Positions 21,339 through 33,614 are shown, counted from the first letter of the stretch. The stretch: 64,000 nucleotides of DNA from Schizosaccharomyces osmophilus (GCF_027921745.1 NC_079239.1:3003501-3067500); one strand, 5' to 3'. The notes: generated by a model not told the origin, from the sequence alone. Translations and numbers: made by a program.

Positions 21339-23308
21339 TTATTGTAAGGTTTTTAGGGATAGGCTTTCAAGAAACAAGCCTAAATCAGCCTTTTTACATT
21401 CAATGACACTAGCTTCAAAACAATCCATCTGTAGCGTAGCAGAAGTCATGCTTGCTACTTCTTGGAAGGCTACACCAAAGCGATTATGGCCGTGTCCATC
21501 ATCTTCGTCGTCATTACTTGTAAAGGCAGAAGTAGAAGTACCTACAATTAAATAGCTGCTTTTTTCTTCAATCATTACAGCTAAGACAAGAGGCAAATGC
21601 TTCAATTTCCCTAACTCTTTTTCTTGCTCCTATATTTTGGTTAGTTTTCCCCGACTTATACTGGTTAAGGTCATGATCTTACCCTAATAGCCTCGGAGAC
21701 CCAAAGACTTAGTTTTGTCAAAGCAAGTGGATGCTGGAAAATCCTTATATCAGGTCCTTCACTAATCAATCCTATACGAAAAGAGCGTAGTGCTTTTATG
21801 GCTCGTTTTTCTAACAAAGCGATGCCAGTGCGAACTATAGAACGTTGCATGTTCATGGCCAATTTCAAGGCTTTCTCTAACGCATCAACATTATCGAGGG
21901 CATCATAAGCGTCATAAAAATTTTTTAGCCATTCTTGTTTTTGTTCTTCTTCGAATTTTTGCAAATATTGCTCCTCGGTCATGTCGGGTTCCTTAGTTAC
22001 ATTTTTTGCTTGGAGAAATGTACCGGCTCCTCCAACTTCAAGCAAAGCACTAATCGCATAAGCAACATCGCTTGCACTAAGTGTACATTTAAATCCGTAT
22101 GTACGGGTAAAGCTGTGAAATATTACATCGTCAAGTCCGTAAAGAGGAGCAAATCTTTGAAGACTACTTTTCAGTGTTTTTTTAAGATTCATATCCATAT
22201 GAATATAAGTTTGCTTACACTCTACCAAACTTAAACCCATTTTAGCTAGGAGCTTATGCAAGCGTTTTCGTCCTTCTTCGCTCCAAATGTGCAAACGCGA
22301 GCCTACGTATGCCGAATGCAACATAGCATTGTACAAGCTCCAGTGTCTAATCAACATAAATCTATATTCATCTTCAAGGCGTATGGACTGATCATAAGGA
22401 GTTTTACCGTGTGGTCGTCCTACATTCGTTCTTTCCAACGGTAGAGGGTTCAGCCGGTTTACTTCATCCTTCAAAAGATTGTAGGATCTATCGAAATATT
22501 TCTTTGAAGAGCGACAATGGACTTCCAGACTTGTGAGACCGATAATAGCTAACCAAAGCATGTCATTGTCCTCTCGACCAAGCATAGACCCAAGCGAGTA
22601 TAGCATATTTGTAATTGACTCCCCAAACCAAGTTCCGGTATCATAGTATTCTGCTAGTACATAATGATATTCCTTTTTTTTCCTTATGATATCCTTTCGA
22701 TGCACTCGACGCTGTTCTGTTTCTGTTGAGTACCTTCTCCTGCTCCGCTTAGGAAGTTCAGAAGAGCCTTGTAATCCATCCTCGTCTTGATCTTCATTAC
22801 CATCATCATCTGGTGCGTTCTCGGATTCTGAAGAATCATTTTCCTCGTCAGAGGAAGATAAAGATTCGAGTGCAAACCATGCATCGTGTATTTTGCTCAT
22901 ATCCTCCTCAATATCACCATCATCGAATATGTAAATTCTATTGTCCCTGTATAAATTATCTAAATTATAAGGCCGATGGGAATCAATCACATAAACAGAT
23001 ATATCCTCATCAGATTTTAGGTAACCACTCAAGTCGACCATATTTCCACAATTGAGTAGAATTAGGAATCTCAAATCTTCGCTTTTCTCTAATATGGTTT
23101 CATTCGCATTTTCCAGATCACGATACCCTGAAACAGGTCTAATTTTATGAGAAATAAAGTCGGCCTTCAGCAATCGAGACAGTAATTTGCAAGCACATAA
23201 TGCATCGGGATCTAATGCAACGAAAATGTGTACTACACATCCCCCTGAGATACTTGCTTCTTTAATTTTAGAGTAAGCAAGGGCATATTCGGACCTCCGG
23301 ACGAACAT
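21339..23308 (-). CDS. cdc45: Cdc45, CMG helicase subunit
   Basis: Essential replication factor that joins MCM2-7 and GINS in the CMG helicase. Two exons, 23308-21683 and 21629-21339, encode 638 residues. The start is ATG 23306-23308 (MFVRRSEYALAYSKI); the frame extends upstream only through a TTG. The DHH-like core shows FVALDPDALCACKLL and the YVIDSHRPYNLDN motif. Around residues 150-185 lies the usual acidic Ser/Asp/Glu stretch. The C-terminal RecJ-like segment is split by a 53-nt intron after SEAIR and continues EQEKELGKLKHLPLVLAV, then NRFGVAFQEVASMT. It matches the family from end to end. Confidence 0.96.
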
Positions 23309-24114
23309 AGATACCCTGGCAGTAGTGGTGGTCAACAATACAATACAAAACTATATGAAATTTTTGAAACAAACACAAGCAAATAATCGCCTTCAATGAT
23401 TCTTTTAAACGGAAATATATATGTTTTGTTTAATAGCAATGTGTTTTTCTGGCATGCATTGCGTTTAATTTCTAGGACAACTTTTTTAGGTACTTTCAAC
23501 ATTGGAGACTCTCGAATACGAATTGACGGTCATCAAGCTATTTTTCGCTGAAAACTAGTTTTTAAAATGAATGATATTGTACATCGAGTGGTAAGCCCAT
23601 AGGATTTTTTTCTAGCTGCAGATGGTTCATAATTCGCTCAGCAATTTGTTCATCTGCATTCTTCAAAACAAATAGGAAAAGATCTAAATAACTAAACAAA
23701 AAGTGTATGCCAAAGTATTCAAATACCAGCGCTATTACTTAAAAGTTCAACTATGAAACATACTTGGCGAACTGAGCAACTTTGAAACAGCTCGACGAAC
23801 TTCTTTTATTTTTGTTAATCTCGAAGTTAATGTATTTAAATTTGCTTATGATTTGATCAAGCAACTGTGTTTTCACCTTTCTTCTGTTTTAATTATATTA
23901 CCTTAGTGTAATACAATAATACAATATGATATTACGGGGTTTCTAGTTATGTAATATTATATAGACTTCATGAGTAGTACAATATTTGGATCAATAACCT
24001 AGGAGTAACTTGCACTCAGTGGTGGCAGAATCGTTTTAATAAGTTTCAAATGAATGGCTAAATCTTCTTCCAATGTAACATTTAATATTCAGATTTTTGA
24101 ATTGATTTCATAAA
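23309..24114. other. Divergent region cdc45/SHPRH-like gene
   Basis: 806 nt between divergent genes. Apart from promoters, the minus strand carries a spliced coding-like fragment at 23562-23844, listed separately. 23880-23970 is extremely AT-rich. No RNA gene is seen. Confidence 0.5.
23562..23844 (-). CDS. Unassigned small spliced coding fragment
   Basis: Two candidate exons on the minus strand, 23844-23764 and 23653-23562, join through an intron with donor gtatgt and acceptor gcag, ending at TAA 23562-23564. The product, about 57 residues, reads as a compact helical protein: NLNTLTSRLTKIKEVRRAV, then SKLLSSPNEQIAERIMNH, then LQLEKNPMGLPLDVQYHSF. Frame and phase agree across the junction. 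An in-frame stop lies just 5' of the first exon, so an upstream exon with the ATG is required and I could not find one. I do not recognise the family. It could be a real small gene, a remnant left at a rearrangement junction, or chance. Confidence 0.35.
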
Positions 24115-27100
24115 ATGAAAGGTAAAAGCGAAAGGCAAGAAAGACCAGCAAAACGACGAAAATCCGTAAAGGATGAAATTGAGTCTAAATTGGAACAATC
24201 GTTTTTGCAACCAAAATTTGAAAATTCTTATCCTGCATTTATTGAAAAACTTTCGTTAAGTATGGATGGATGGCTTGGTTCTGAAGAACTTCTGGAGCAA
24301 TTAAAAGTCCAACCTTTAGCTACGGTTATGTCTTTGGAGCCGGAGAGGATACTTAAGATTTACAAGTTCACTACAAAAAAACTAAACTTCAGAAACAAAC
24401 TCGAACCTATCTATCATCTAGATGCCAACTCTCTGTCATCGTTAATGACTTCACGCCTAAGTTTATGGAGTCGTTTGTGGGAAGCATTTCAAAAGGTAAA
24501 GTTTTTAATTTACTTTCAATGCTTTTTAACTTTGAACAATGGAGAACTCAAATTCAATTTTGGGATTTTTATCTTGGATTCAAAAATAGCGCCCGAAGAA
24601 GCTATTATGGCTTCTGGTACCTCTTCTATATACACTTCTTTGCTGGATCAAACATTTGTTTCTCCATTCCACGAATCAGGAAATCATCCTCAAATTAACA
24701 CAAAGCTCTTTTACGATAATGCTAGAGAGCTGGCTAAAAGTTTACCTACCGTAGGTATTCGTCGTGATAAACGTTTGTTATCGGACCTTCTTCCATTTCA
24801 GAGACGCTCCGTAGAATGGATGATTCATAGAGAGATGAATATTCCAAGCAACTCATGTCCTCTACCTCCTTTATGGCATCAATACCAGCTTCCTCATGAT
24901 GACAGGAAAGTTTTTATCAATCGAGCCTATGGTTATGTGACCTTATCTGAGGAAAATGCTTTTCAACTTGCTCCTGCATTGCTAAAAGGTGGTGTTCTTG
25001 CAGATGAAATGGGTATGGGAAAAACATTAGAAATTTTGTCTCTTATACTATTTCATCAACCCTCCATGGACCAGCTTCTTAATACACAGTACGACCCAAT
25101 TTTGAATAAGGACTTGGTTTTATCGAAAGCAACACTCATTATCACGCCATCAACGATTATTGATCAATGGATTTCCGAAGTTGAATTGCATGTACCTTCT
25201 TTGAAAATATTCCATTATAAAGGCATACGAAAATCTGGGTCGGTTACTTCAGAACAATTCTTAAATGCTGATATAGTCATAACATCTTATTCTGATTTGC
25301 GTTTTGAATTACTATATGCTGAATCCTTTTCCAGGAACCTTCGCCATGACAAACGACATGTTCCTCCCAAGTCTCCTCTTATTGATATCTGCTGGTGGAG
25401 AATATGCGTGGATGAAGCTCAAATGGTAGAAACCTCGCAGAGTAATGTCGCTCAAATGATTTATAGAATTCCAAGAGTAAATTGTTGGGCAGTAAGCGGC
25501 ACACCCGTCCGAAGCGATGTTGATGATCTTTTTGGGCTGCTTTTCCTTTTTCGGTATTCGCCTATATATCAACATCGAAAACAAACATGGCTTCAAATTA
25601 TTGAACTAAATCGGATTCATGAATTTTGTAGCATATTCTCCTCATTAACTTGTAGGAACTGCAAACAAGATATTGCTCACGAACTTCGGCTACCTCCGCA
25701 ACATCGCATGTATATGCCAACAAGACTTACTGTTGTCGAAGAAACTAATTACCAAGACCTTCTTAGCGAAGCAGCAAAATCACTAAAACATCTGGATGAT
25801 CATGATTTTGACTTATCACAATTAGACAGTATGAAACGTTGGCTTATTCGCTTAAGGCAATCTTGCTGTCATCCTCAAGTTGGTTCCGGTAATAAATCTG
25901 CATTTGGTGGTGGTCCTATGAAAAGCATCAATGATGTTTTAGTGTTTATGTTGGAACAGACTAATTCATCGCTCTCGTCGATGAAAAGACAATTCTTTTC
26001 TGATGTGGTAATTACAGGCTGGGTTTTTGACCATCTTAAAGATTACAAGAAGGCGTTAACCATTTGGACCGAAATTTTTCCAACTGTGGAAGCAGTAGTT
26101 GCAGGTTTAGAAGGTGCTATCAATCGAACGGAAATTGGTCCAAAAGAAAGCGGTGAAGAGGAGTTAAATTTGTCATATGCTGGTCTAAACTATCCTGGTA
26201 ATTTACGAGCATGGCAGATTTTGCTCCACAAAATCTACTTTTTTATTGCAAGCACTAACTTTGCTTTAAAAAACGAGGAGTCAGAGAAGAAGTACTATAG
26301 TCTCGCTCAAGATTTACGAAGAAAGATGATGAGTGATATTATTGTGAAAACAAACAAACACATCGACGAATTCAGCAAGCAATTTAACCGGAACAATTTT
26401 GTTGATTTACCAAAGCTGCCAAAGCCAATCTCAAAAGGAACTATATTGAGTTACATAGCAGTTGAGGACTATGAACAGCTACGTGAACAGTTGAATTTAC
26501 AAGCAGAGTCTTTAGTGAATTTTCGGGAGCGTCTGATTTATTTGATGAAGCTTCCTTTATTGGATCAAGAGTCCGATCCAACTGGTGATGAATATGAAGA
26601 GTCTTTGAATGCCCAGTCGGAAATTTCGTTTTGTATTGATGTGTACCGTCAAATGATTTCTGATCGGGTTGCTGCAATAGACGGAACAATGAATACATTT
26701 GTATCACATGAAACGGAATTACAAAAAATTAAAGTTTTGGAAAACATAGAAAATGCTGAAGCGCTAGGCGAAAAAGAAACAGAAGAGCGCAATAAGAAGT
26801 ACATGCTTTTTTTTGAAGAAAGGGAAGAAGCTCGTCCAAAAAGTGATGAATTTGGCTCTGTACAAAACATCTTAGCAAGACTGGCTGATGCGTTGGGCAG
26901 ATCAAGCACATCTTCTGAATACACGATTGCACAGAGATTGTTTGAACAAGTTAATGAAGTTACGAAAGCTCAATCCAAAACGTGCCGAAAACTCGAAAAA
27001 GAGCTAAGTTTGATACAGCTCACTTATAATATGAGAATTGACTATTATAAACATTTGCAAGAAATTTCAGATTCTCTGATACCACCAGCAGCTCCTAAAA

Positions 27101-28472
27101 TAAGTCAATCACAGGCTTCTAATATAGAAATAGAGCAGACCAATTTATTTGAGTCTACTTTACGGGTTGCTAAAGAAGCTTGTGTTAAGACGCTGCAAGA
27201 GGAGACCCAAGATTCAAAAACAGAACATGAGAATGTTGATGACATGCTTCTTAAAATTGACATTCCTGCTCATTTGGCTTTGTTGAATGAATTAAGTAGG
27301 GAGAAGCAAAACTATTTGAGGAGGATCGGACATTTCGAGTCTAGGCATCGATATCTTTCTAATTTGTATGAACATGTTGTCCGCCGTGCTGGCTCGAAGC
27401 AGCAATGCATTATTTGTCGAGACGTTATTAAAAAAGGTTTCATCACAACATGTGGTATGTATTTGATTTTTCGACGTTTCTTTTGAAATTGCATTACAAT
27501 ACTAATTATTTTTTTATAGGGCATTTCTATTGTCGAGATTGCCTAGTTGCTTGGATGAAACACCATCCATCTTGCCCCATGTGCAAATCCAAATTGACCA
27601 AAAACAGTACGTTTTACATTGGTGAAAGTTTCGACATACGTGCACGGCAAGAGTTCGTTTTAGGATTCCCTACTACAGAAAAGGATTTGGAAATGATGGA
27701 TGAAGAGACTTTTAAGCGTATCGTATCTGTTACATTGAAAGTTTCGTTTGGATCAAAAATAGATGCAATCGTTAGACATTTAGTTGTATGTTCAAAAATA
27801 CTCGAAGTCGCAACTAACCATCTCCAGTATTTGAAGCAAATTGAGCTATATCCAAAAGTAGTGGTATTTTCCCAATGGTTGGACGTGTTGGAGGTACTAC
27901 ACAAGTCGTTTGAGGCAAATGGTGTTTCTTACTTAAGATTTGATGGCAAAGCTAAAAATAATTGCTTGAAGAATTTTAAGGCTGATCGAGATATAGAAGT
28001 TTTGACGTTGCATTCCAGATCGCAATCGTAGGTTTCTTTTTCCTTTGCAGGATACAATATTAACTAGTTATTAGGGCCGGTTTAACACTTACTAATGCTA
28101 CTCATGTAATAATGTGTAAGTTAAACCAACTTTGAAAAATAGTTTGAGATTGCTAAACAAACGGGGATAGGCGAACCGCTCTTAAATAGTGGAATTGAAC
28201 TACAAGCTATATCCAGAGTACATAGAATTGGTCAAACACGGCCTACTTACGTGTACTATTATATTGTCGAAGACACCGTGGAAGATCACATTTTGAGCAT
28301 GTCTATACAAAAGCATAAGCAGCTTGGGACACTGGATTTAGACGTTCCTTTGATCGGTAGTATACAAAGGAGTACAGATCCTTCTTTTGGTGGAGAAGTG
28401 GTCGATGATTCAGAGATTCGCGAATGTCTGAAAACCGCTTTGAAAAGGCTAAATTTGGAAGGTGAAGGGTAA
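24115..28472 (+). CDS. SNF2 helicase with embedded RING, SHPRH/Irc20 type
   Basis: Predicted dsDNA-dependent ATPase and E3 ubiquitin ligase of the SHPRH/Irc20 group, linked to DNA damage tolerance and recombination. Four exons: 24115-27454, 27520-28027, 28075-28115 and 28171-28472, giving 1396 residues. The helicase N-lobe has ADEMGMGKT near residues 297-304 and DEAQ near 432. A long coiled insertion follows, then a RING at about 1097-1140 (CIICRDVIKKGFITTCG, HFYCRDCLVAWM, CPMC) that is split by the first intron, then the C-lobe with VVVFSQWLDVLEV and ISRVHRIGQTRP. The third exon is only 41 nt (AGLTLTNATHVIM). Apparent stops near 28030 and 28120 are inside introns, so the gene is intact. Confidence 0.92.
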
Positions 28473-29694
28473 AGAGGTTCTCGTATTTTTGGTGTATATT
28501 AATTGTATTTAATTATTTTTTTTTGACCGTTTTCGGGTAAATTTTCAAATTATTCATGTGCTTTAGGAGCTTTTGTTAGACTGATATCTCTGCTTGTATT
28601 GATATGTAATTATACGCGCAATGGATACGAATGGTCAATTAAGGAATTAACTAAACGTATCTTGTTTTTCTTTTTCCGTTTATGTTCATGTAGAGCCATT
28701 TCTTCGGTTTTCCACAATTTTAATGCTTGTTTACAGATTTAGAAGTTACGTTTTTGCTATGTTGTATAATAAAACACGGGTTACTAATATGCTTAAGGTC
28801 TGTTTGGCTTCAATTGGCACTTAATGTAGTTGTTTAAACGTTTAGTTTTTCTTTTGTGTTGCTTCCTAAACGTCTGAAGTTTGGGCGCTCATTCAGTGTT
28901 TTATTCCTATTTTGCAGACCTCGGTCTTCTTTTCAAAGATCAAAGACAACATATCATCAATTGAGGTTCCTTGTTAAATATTAGTGAAACGAAAACGAGG
29001 TACTCGTAGACGAAGCTCTGATAAGTATGTTGATGCAAGAATAATGATGACAATGGGGTCACTGAAAGTAAACCGTCATTTGGATGTTGGCAAGAGGAAA
29101 TTCGGATCTTTCTATTATTTTTTATGAAAAGTTAAAGAAATAGACCTATTCTCTAGTATTACCAAACAAACAAAGCATTCCTCATGCCCTTGTTCTCAGT
29201 CGTCCACGAGTTTAGATCTGTAGTTAGCCTTAAAATTCCACCCAAAAGAATGAGTTTATACTGACAATAACATAGATTTTTTGCAGAACTTTGCAATTTT
29301 AAAAGTTTGTTTCTGCTGATCCAAGTAACGACATATCATCTACTACCCTTAAAATGATATTATACATTTTACCCAGTCATTGTCACTTTATATAAACTTA
29401 CAAGTTGCATAACCTTTAGAACATTATAACCTGCTTTCAACTCTTTAGAATAGCAATTTCGGCGTGTTGAGCGAAACAGATCTTTCGTTTATAAGAAATC
29501 TTCTTTCAAAAAATTGCATTCAACAATAAAGCTAAATACGAGCCTGATTATAACCAATGGATTAACGAAACCGAACGTATAGTATCTTATATCCAATACG
29601 ACTACATTTTTGAGTGAAATTCACTTGCATGAACTGGCTAGCAATATACGTTTCTTACAGTAAATAACGGTTTAGCCAGTAGTAGTAAAGGACT
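28473..29694. other. 1.2-kb intergenic between SHPRH-like gene and apl5
   Basis: Tandem spacer containing the 3' end of the helicase gene and the apl5 promoter. It is unusually long for a tandem pair here. No open frame worth naming. A TGATGAC at 29045-29051 with a CTGA at 29062-29065 recalls snoRNA boxes C and D, but the spacing is too short. A non-coding transcript cannot be excluded. Confidence 0.45.
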
Positions 29695-32296
29695 ATGGTT
29701 TTTGAAAGGTCTTTAAATGACCTTATAAAGGGCATAAGGTCTCATAAAGATGACGAAGAAAGCTATATTAACGGCTGCTTATTGGAATGTCGAAAAGAAG
29801 TATCAAGCCAGGATGCAGAAATCAAAGCTGAAGCTGCTTTAAAACTTGCATATGTTCGTGAATCAACCTAAGTGCTACTACTGACTTTTATAGTTGGAGA
29901 TGTTTGGATTTGATGTTAGCTGGGCAAGTTTTCAAATCATCGAAGTGATGGCTTCGTCGCAGCTTTCCCAAAAACAAAGAGGATATTTAGCTGCAGTTCA
30001 ATCTTTTAAGCCAACCACTGATGTTCTTATGCTTACAACGAATTTGATAAAAAAGGTCGGATTGCTTTTCCCTCAACGAAAATCAGAAGTAAATCTTGCT
30101 AACGTTTCTTTTAGGATATCATGAGTTCAAGAGTCCCGGAAATTACTATAGCCATCAATGGATTATCACATATTTCTACTTATGGGTTAGCTCGAGACTT
30201 ATACCAAGACGTGTTGATTCTGCTGAATCATTCAGTACCCTATATACGCAAACGTACTATCATGGTCCTTTATCGACTCTGCTTGCAGTATCCAGATGCA
30301 ATTCCCATTTGCGTTCCAAAACTCCGTGAGCGATTAGATGATACAGACAACTCCGTTGTTAACGCTTCTGTCAGTGTAATCTGCGAATTGGCACGGAGAA
30401 CACCAAAAAACTACCTCGAATTTGCTCCTGATTTGTTTCATTTACTAACGAATTCCTCTAACAATTGGATGCTTATAAAACTCGTAAAGTTGTTTGCATC
30501 TTTAACTCCTTATGAACCAAGACTTGTTAAAAAACTTGTTCCAGCTTTAACACAAATTATCGAGACTACTCATGCCATGTCATTACTGTATGAGTGCATC
30601 AACACCATCGTCTCTGGGAATATGCTGGCCAATTATTCTCATTCTGATCAACTTGCTTGGTTATGTACAACAAAACTACGTGAGTTCTTCCTAGACACGG
30701 ATCAGAACCTGAAATATGTCGCTTTGCTTTCGTTTTATAAACTTTCGATTACCCATCAACAGCTTGTCGCTCAGCAACTAGATATAATCCTTCAATGCTT
30801 AATCGACTCGGATATTTCGCTTAGGATGAGGGCGTTGGATCTTGTTTGTCAAATAGTGAATGCAGGAAACATTGTTTCCATTGTGAAGACAATCATGCTT
30901 CAGTTGGTTACTTCTTCCGAAGACGTCCTTATAGAAGAATCTCGAAACGTAACCGCGCTTAAACTTATAGAAATGACTTCCAAGTCTACGTATGCTGTTG
31001 TTTCTGATTTTGAATGGCTTCTTACTGTTTATGTGGATCTTGCACGGATACCGGGAATTCATGTCGGGAAAGTTCTGTCCTCTCAAATTGTCGATCTCTG
31101 TGTTCGTGTAAAAGCTCTCAGACCATTTGCTATTGATTTGTTTTCCCAAATGACTTCTGATCCGTCTACAATTTTTTCGGAAGGGAAATCGAAAGAAAGC
31201 TTCTCTGAAGTTTTGCCTTCTCTTCTCTGGTGTTTAGGCGAATATGCCGAATATGTTGAAGACTACATTGACGTTTTGGATGGATTGGTTCGTCCAGCTT
31301 CAACTTCCCTTCCGTCTAGCATACAACCAGTACTAATCCAGTGTGTTCCTAAATTATTCTGCCAGTGGTGTGTCAATGAGGAAGCTGCGTGGGGTCCAGA
31401 GAAGCTGGGCTTGGTAAAACTGTGGGTTACTCGAATTCAACAATTTATGGAAAGTTTTGTGCAATCTCTCGATATGGAGGCACAATTAAGAGCAGTTGAA
31501 TATAGTATCATGTTTGCCCAAATACAAGAGATTCTCAATACAAATGATTACTCTGAAATTCTTGATTTCCAGCAAGGACCTCCTTATATTATAAAAAATA
31601 CTGTTATCAATTTGTTCTTTACTGAGTCACTTAACCCTGTTGCTAGCAAAGCACAGAAACGGGTATTGCCTCCAGAGGGTCTGGCTTTAGATACTCCCAT
31701 AAACGGAGCTATTGAAGCACCTAAAAAGTTGAAAAATATGATAGACGAAAGCAGTAACATTAGAAGTGCCAGGGAGACCACTGAATTATCAATAGATAAT
31801 ACCCCGAATATGCTGCAAGCGAAAGAATCAGGACCTGTTAGGGATTTGTATAACCCATTCTATTTGAATTCAAGTCCATCTAAGGAGGAAGACGCTACAG
31901 CAGAAAATGACACAAACGGTTTTAACGAAGTTACCGAAAATGATTCTCTCTTTTCAGGGAGTAAAATAATGAAAGGTAAGAAAATTAGTCTATCTTAAAC
32001 AAAAAAAAAACTGACGAATTTTAGTTACCAAGAAAAGTCGGCGGAGAAAAGTCCTTGCTTCGCCTACCCAAGGACCTGTAGAAATCGCTCAAGATGAGAT
32101 ACCAGAAGGAGTTCAGCTTTCAGATGAAGATCAGCTGGAACGATCAAAAATTCAGAAGGAAAAGCCTTTGATTTCGTTGGAGCCCACTTCTTCGACCTTG
32201 AACGATAATGACCACCGTCCAGAGACAACCTCAAATACTCCTATAGCTCCCATTAAAGTCAAAAAAAGAGAGAAGAATAAAAAGAAAAGTGTATGA
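29695..32296 (+). CDS. apl5: AP-3 adaptor complex delta subunit Apl5
   Basis: Large subunit of the AP-3 coat, which sorts cargo from Golgi/endosome to the vacuole. Four exons: 29695-29853, 29894-30055, 30115-31975 and 32025-32296, giving 817 residues. The N-terminal adaptin trunk of HEAT repeats is plain (MVFERSLNDLIKGIRSHK, AYLEMFGFDVSWASFQIIEV, TTNLIKKDIMSSRVPEI, NHSVPYIRKRTIMVLYRL). The C-terminal part is a hydrophilic, Lys-rich tail ending KREKNKKKSV, as in delta adaptins. The second intron starts gtcgga, which is off consensus; it is chosen because it restores the conserved NLIKKD junction. Convergent with gpn2. Confidence 0.93.
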
Positions 32297-32651
32297 TATG
32301 AATTTGTTTTATGTGAAAAAACTAACATGAAAAGCAGAACACAGAAATTAAAGGAGAAAAAATGAGAAAAAAAAGAGTGTCAAAAAAATCCGAAGATTAG
32401 GTAGAATGTTTTGATGTTTAGTTACGTATAATGTTGTGATGTTTAATAACTTCTGTTTTATAATAATCGATGGCTGTGAATGTAGCCGACTTTGTGAGTT
32501 TTTATCTCAAATGCTTTTATCTATCCGGAAACCTAAATAATCTTATTAACAAAAACAAAGTGAGGAAAAGTTTTTCATATAAAATCATAGTACCACAAAT
32601 TTTGACAAAGAACTCATAAAACCAACTTCACTTATATAAAGATCATTCAGC
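32297..32651. other. Convergent 3' region apl5/gpn2
   Basis: 355 nt between two stop codons, rich in A just after apl5 (32320-32400) and otherwise featureless. It presumably holds both polyadenylation signals. Nothing else is seen. Confidence 0.5.
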
Positions 32652-33614
32652 TCAGATGGATTCTTCTTCTTCATTTCCTTTTTGATTTTCTTCCAAATAT
32701 TTTTCTTCCATCTCACGTTCGTATCTATCATATTCTTCTTTTCGATCTATCCAGCGTTCTTGAGGCGAGACGTCCTGCAAAGGATCACCTCCTTGTCTGA
32801 CAGCATTTGCCCATACTATATCACCTCCGACTTCGGTTGATCCAAAAGCATATCCCCCGGCTTGGTCAATTTTTTGAAGCAAATGGAGCATGCTAGCCTT
32901 ATTTTCAACAGCAAGGACCTCAAAAGACACAAGTCCGAACTCTTCAATCAATTCACAAATAGTTTTGTTTAGCTGACTATAGCGTAGGAGCCGCGGATCA
33001 CGGTCAAGGATGGGAGTAAGGTAAGAAAGATCTTCCACATTGGTATAAAAATCTAGGTTCATGGGTAACGCTGCATAACTCGAAAGTAAATCAGCTTTCG
33101 ATAGAACATTAATATGAGGCAAGTCCAATTGAAGCATTCCCTTCAAGCAAACCAAAAGAGCACTAATGTATGCAGCAGGATCAGTGCAACAAAACGAGTC
33201 AACGAGCTGAACCACTACTGGACGGAAATCAATACGCTTTGATAAGGTAGAGATAATTTTTTGAAGGGAGTCATGATCGGTAAATAGCTCGACCTGTCCA
33301 GGACAGTCGATAATAACGTATGCATCTTTATGTGATTCCAATTCTTCGCATAGCCAATCGACATGGTATTCTATGGTTTCCATTGCAAAAATCAGAGCAC
33401 CATTCGGTCCTAAATCGTAATTGCTTTGAATGGTTTCAATGTCAATCACTTTTCGGATATCAATTGTGCAAGGATAGCTCATAAAGTCGTTCGCTGGGTC
33501 CAAATTCACAATTATACATTGCCTACCAATAGCAGAGAGAAATTGATGCATGCCAAAGCAATAAGTTGATTTACCAGAACCAGGCGGACCTACAACTACT
33601 TGACCGAATGGCAT
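32652..33614 (-). CDS. gpn2: GPN-loop GTPase 2 (Gpn2)
   Basis: Small GTPase that, with Gpn1 and Gpn3, helps assemble and import RNA polymerases. A single exon encodes 320 residues. P-loop GPPGSGKST lies at residues 9-17, followed by NLDPAND. The defining Gly-Pro-Asn loop is at residues 69-71 (YDLGPNGAL). DCPGQVELFT is the G3 region and NVLSKADLL supplies G4 specificity. The acidic C-terminus (EEKYLEENQKGNEEEESI) is typical of eukaryotic members. Sequence details, such as ANDFMSYPCTIDIRKVI, fit the Gpn2 branch better than Gpn1 or Gpn3. Divergent from jac1. Confidence 0.92.
   Translation of the reverse strand: MPFGQVVVGPPGSGKSTYCFGMHQFLSAIGRQCIIVNLDPANDFMSYPCTIDIRKVIDIETIQSNYDLGPNGALIFAMETIEYHVDWLCEELESHKDAYVIIDCPGQVELFTDHDSLQKIISTLSKRIDFRPVVVQLVDSFCCTDPAAYISALLVCLKGMLQLDLPHINVLSKADLLSSYAALPMNLDFYTNVEDLSYLTPILDRDPRLLRYSQLNKTICELIEEFGLVSFEVLAVENKASMLHLLQKIDQAGGYAFGSTEVGGDIVWANAVRQGGDPLQDVSPQERWIDRKEEYDRYEREMEEKYLEENQKGNEEEESI

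Noticed and set aside
23309-23338. Longer cdc45 start
   Set aside because: The extra ten codons begin with TTG and are not like the family N-terminus; MFVRRSEY gives the usual 638 residues.
24496-24597. Possible unannotated intron in the SHPRH-like gene (gtaaag...aaatag)
   Set aside because: Removing it breaks the reading frame, and the sequence is open and protein-like.
28010-28175. Apparent stops in the SHPRH-like helicase suggesting a pseudogene
   Set aside because: Two short introns with proper donors and acceptors remove them and restore the conserved helicase motifs in frame.
29045-29065. Box C/D snoRNA candidate
   Set aside because: The C-like and D-like boxes are about 10 nt apart, with no terminal stem and no clear guide.
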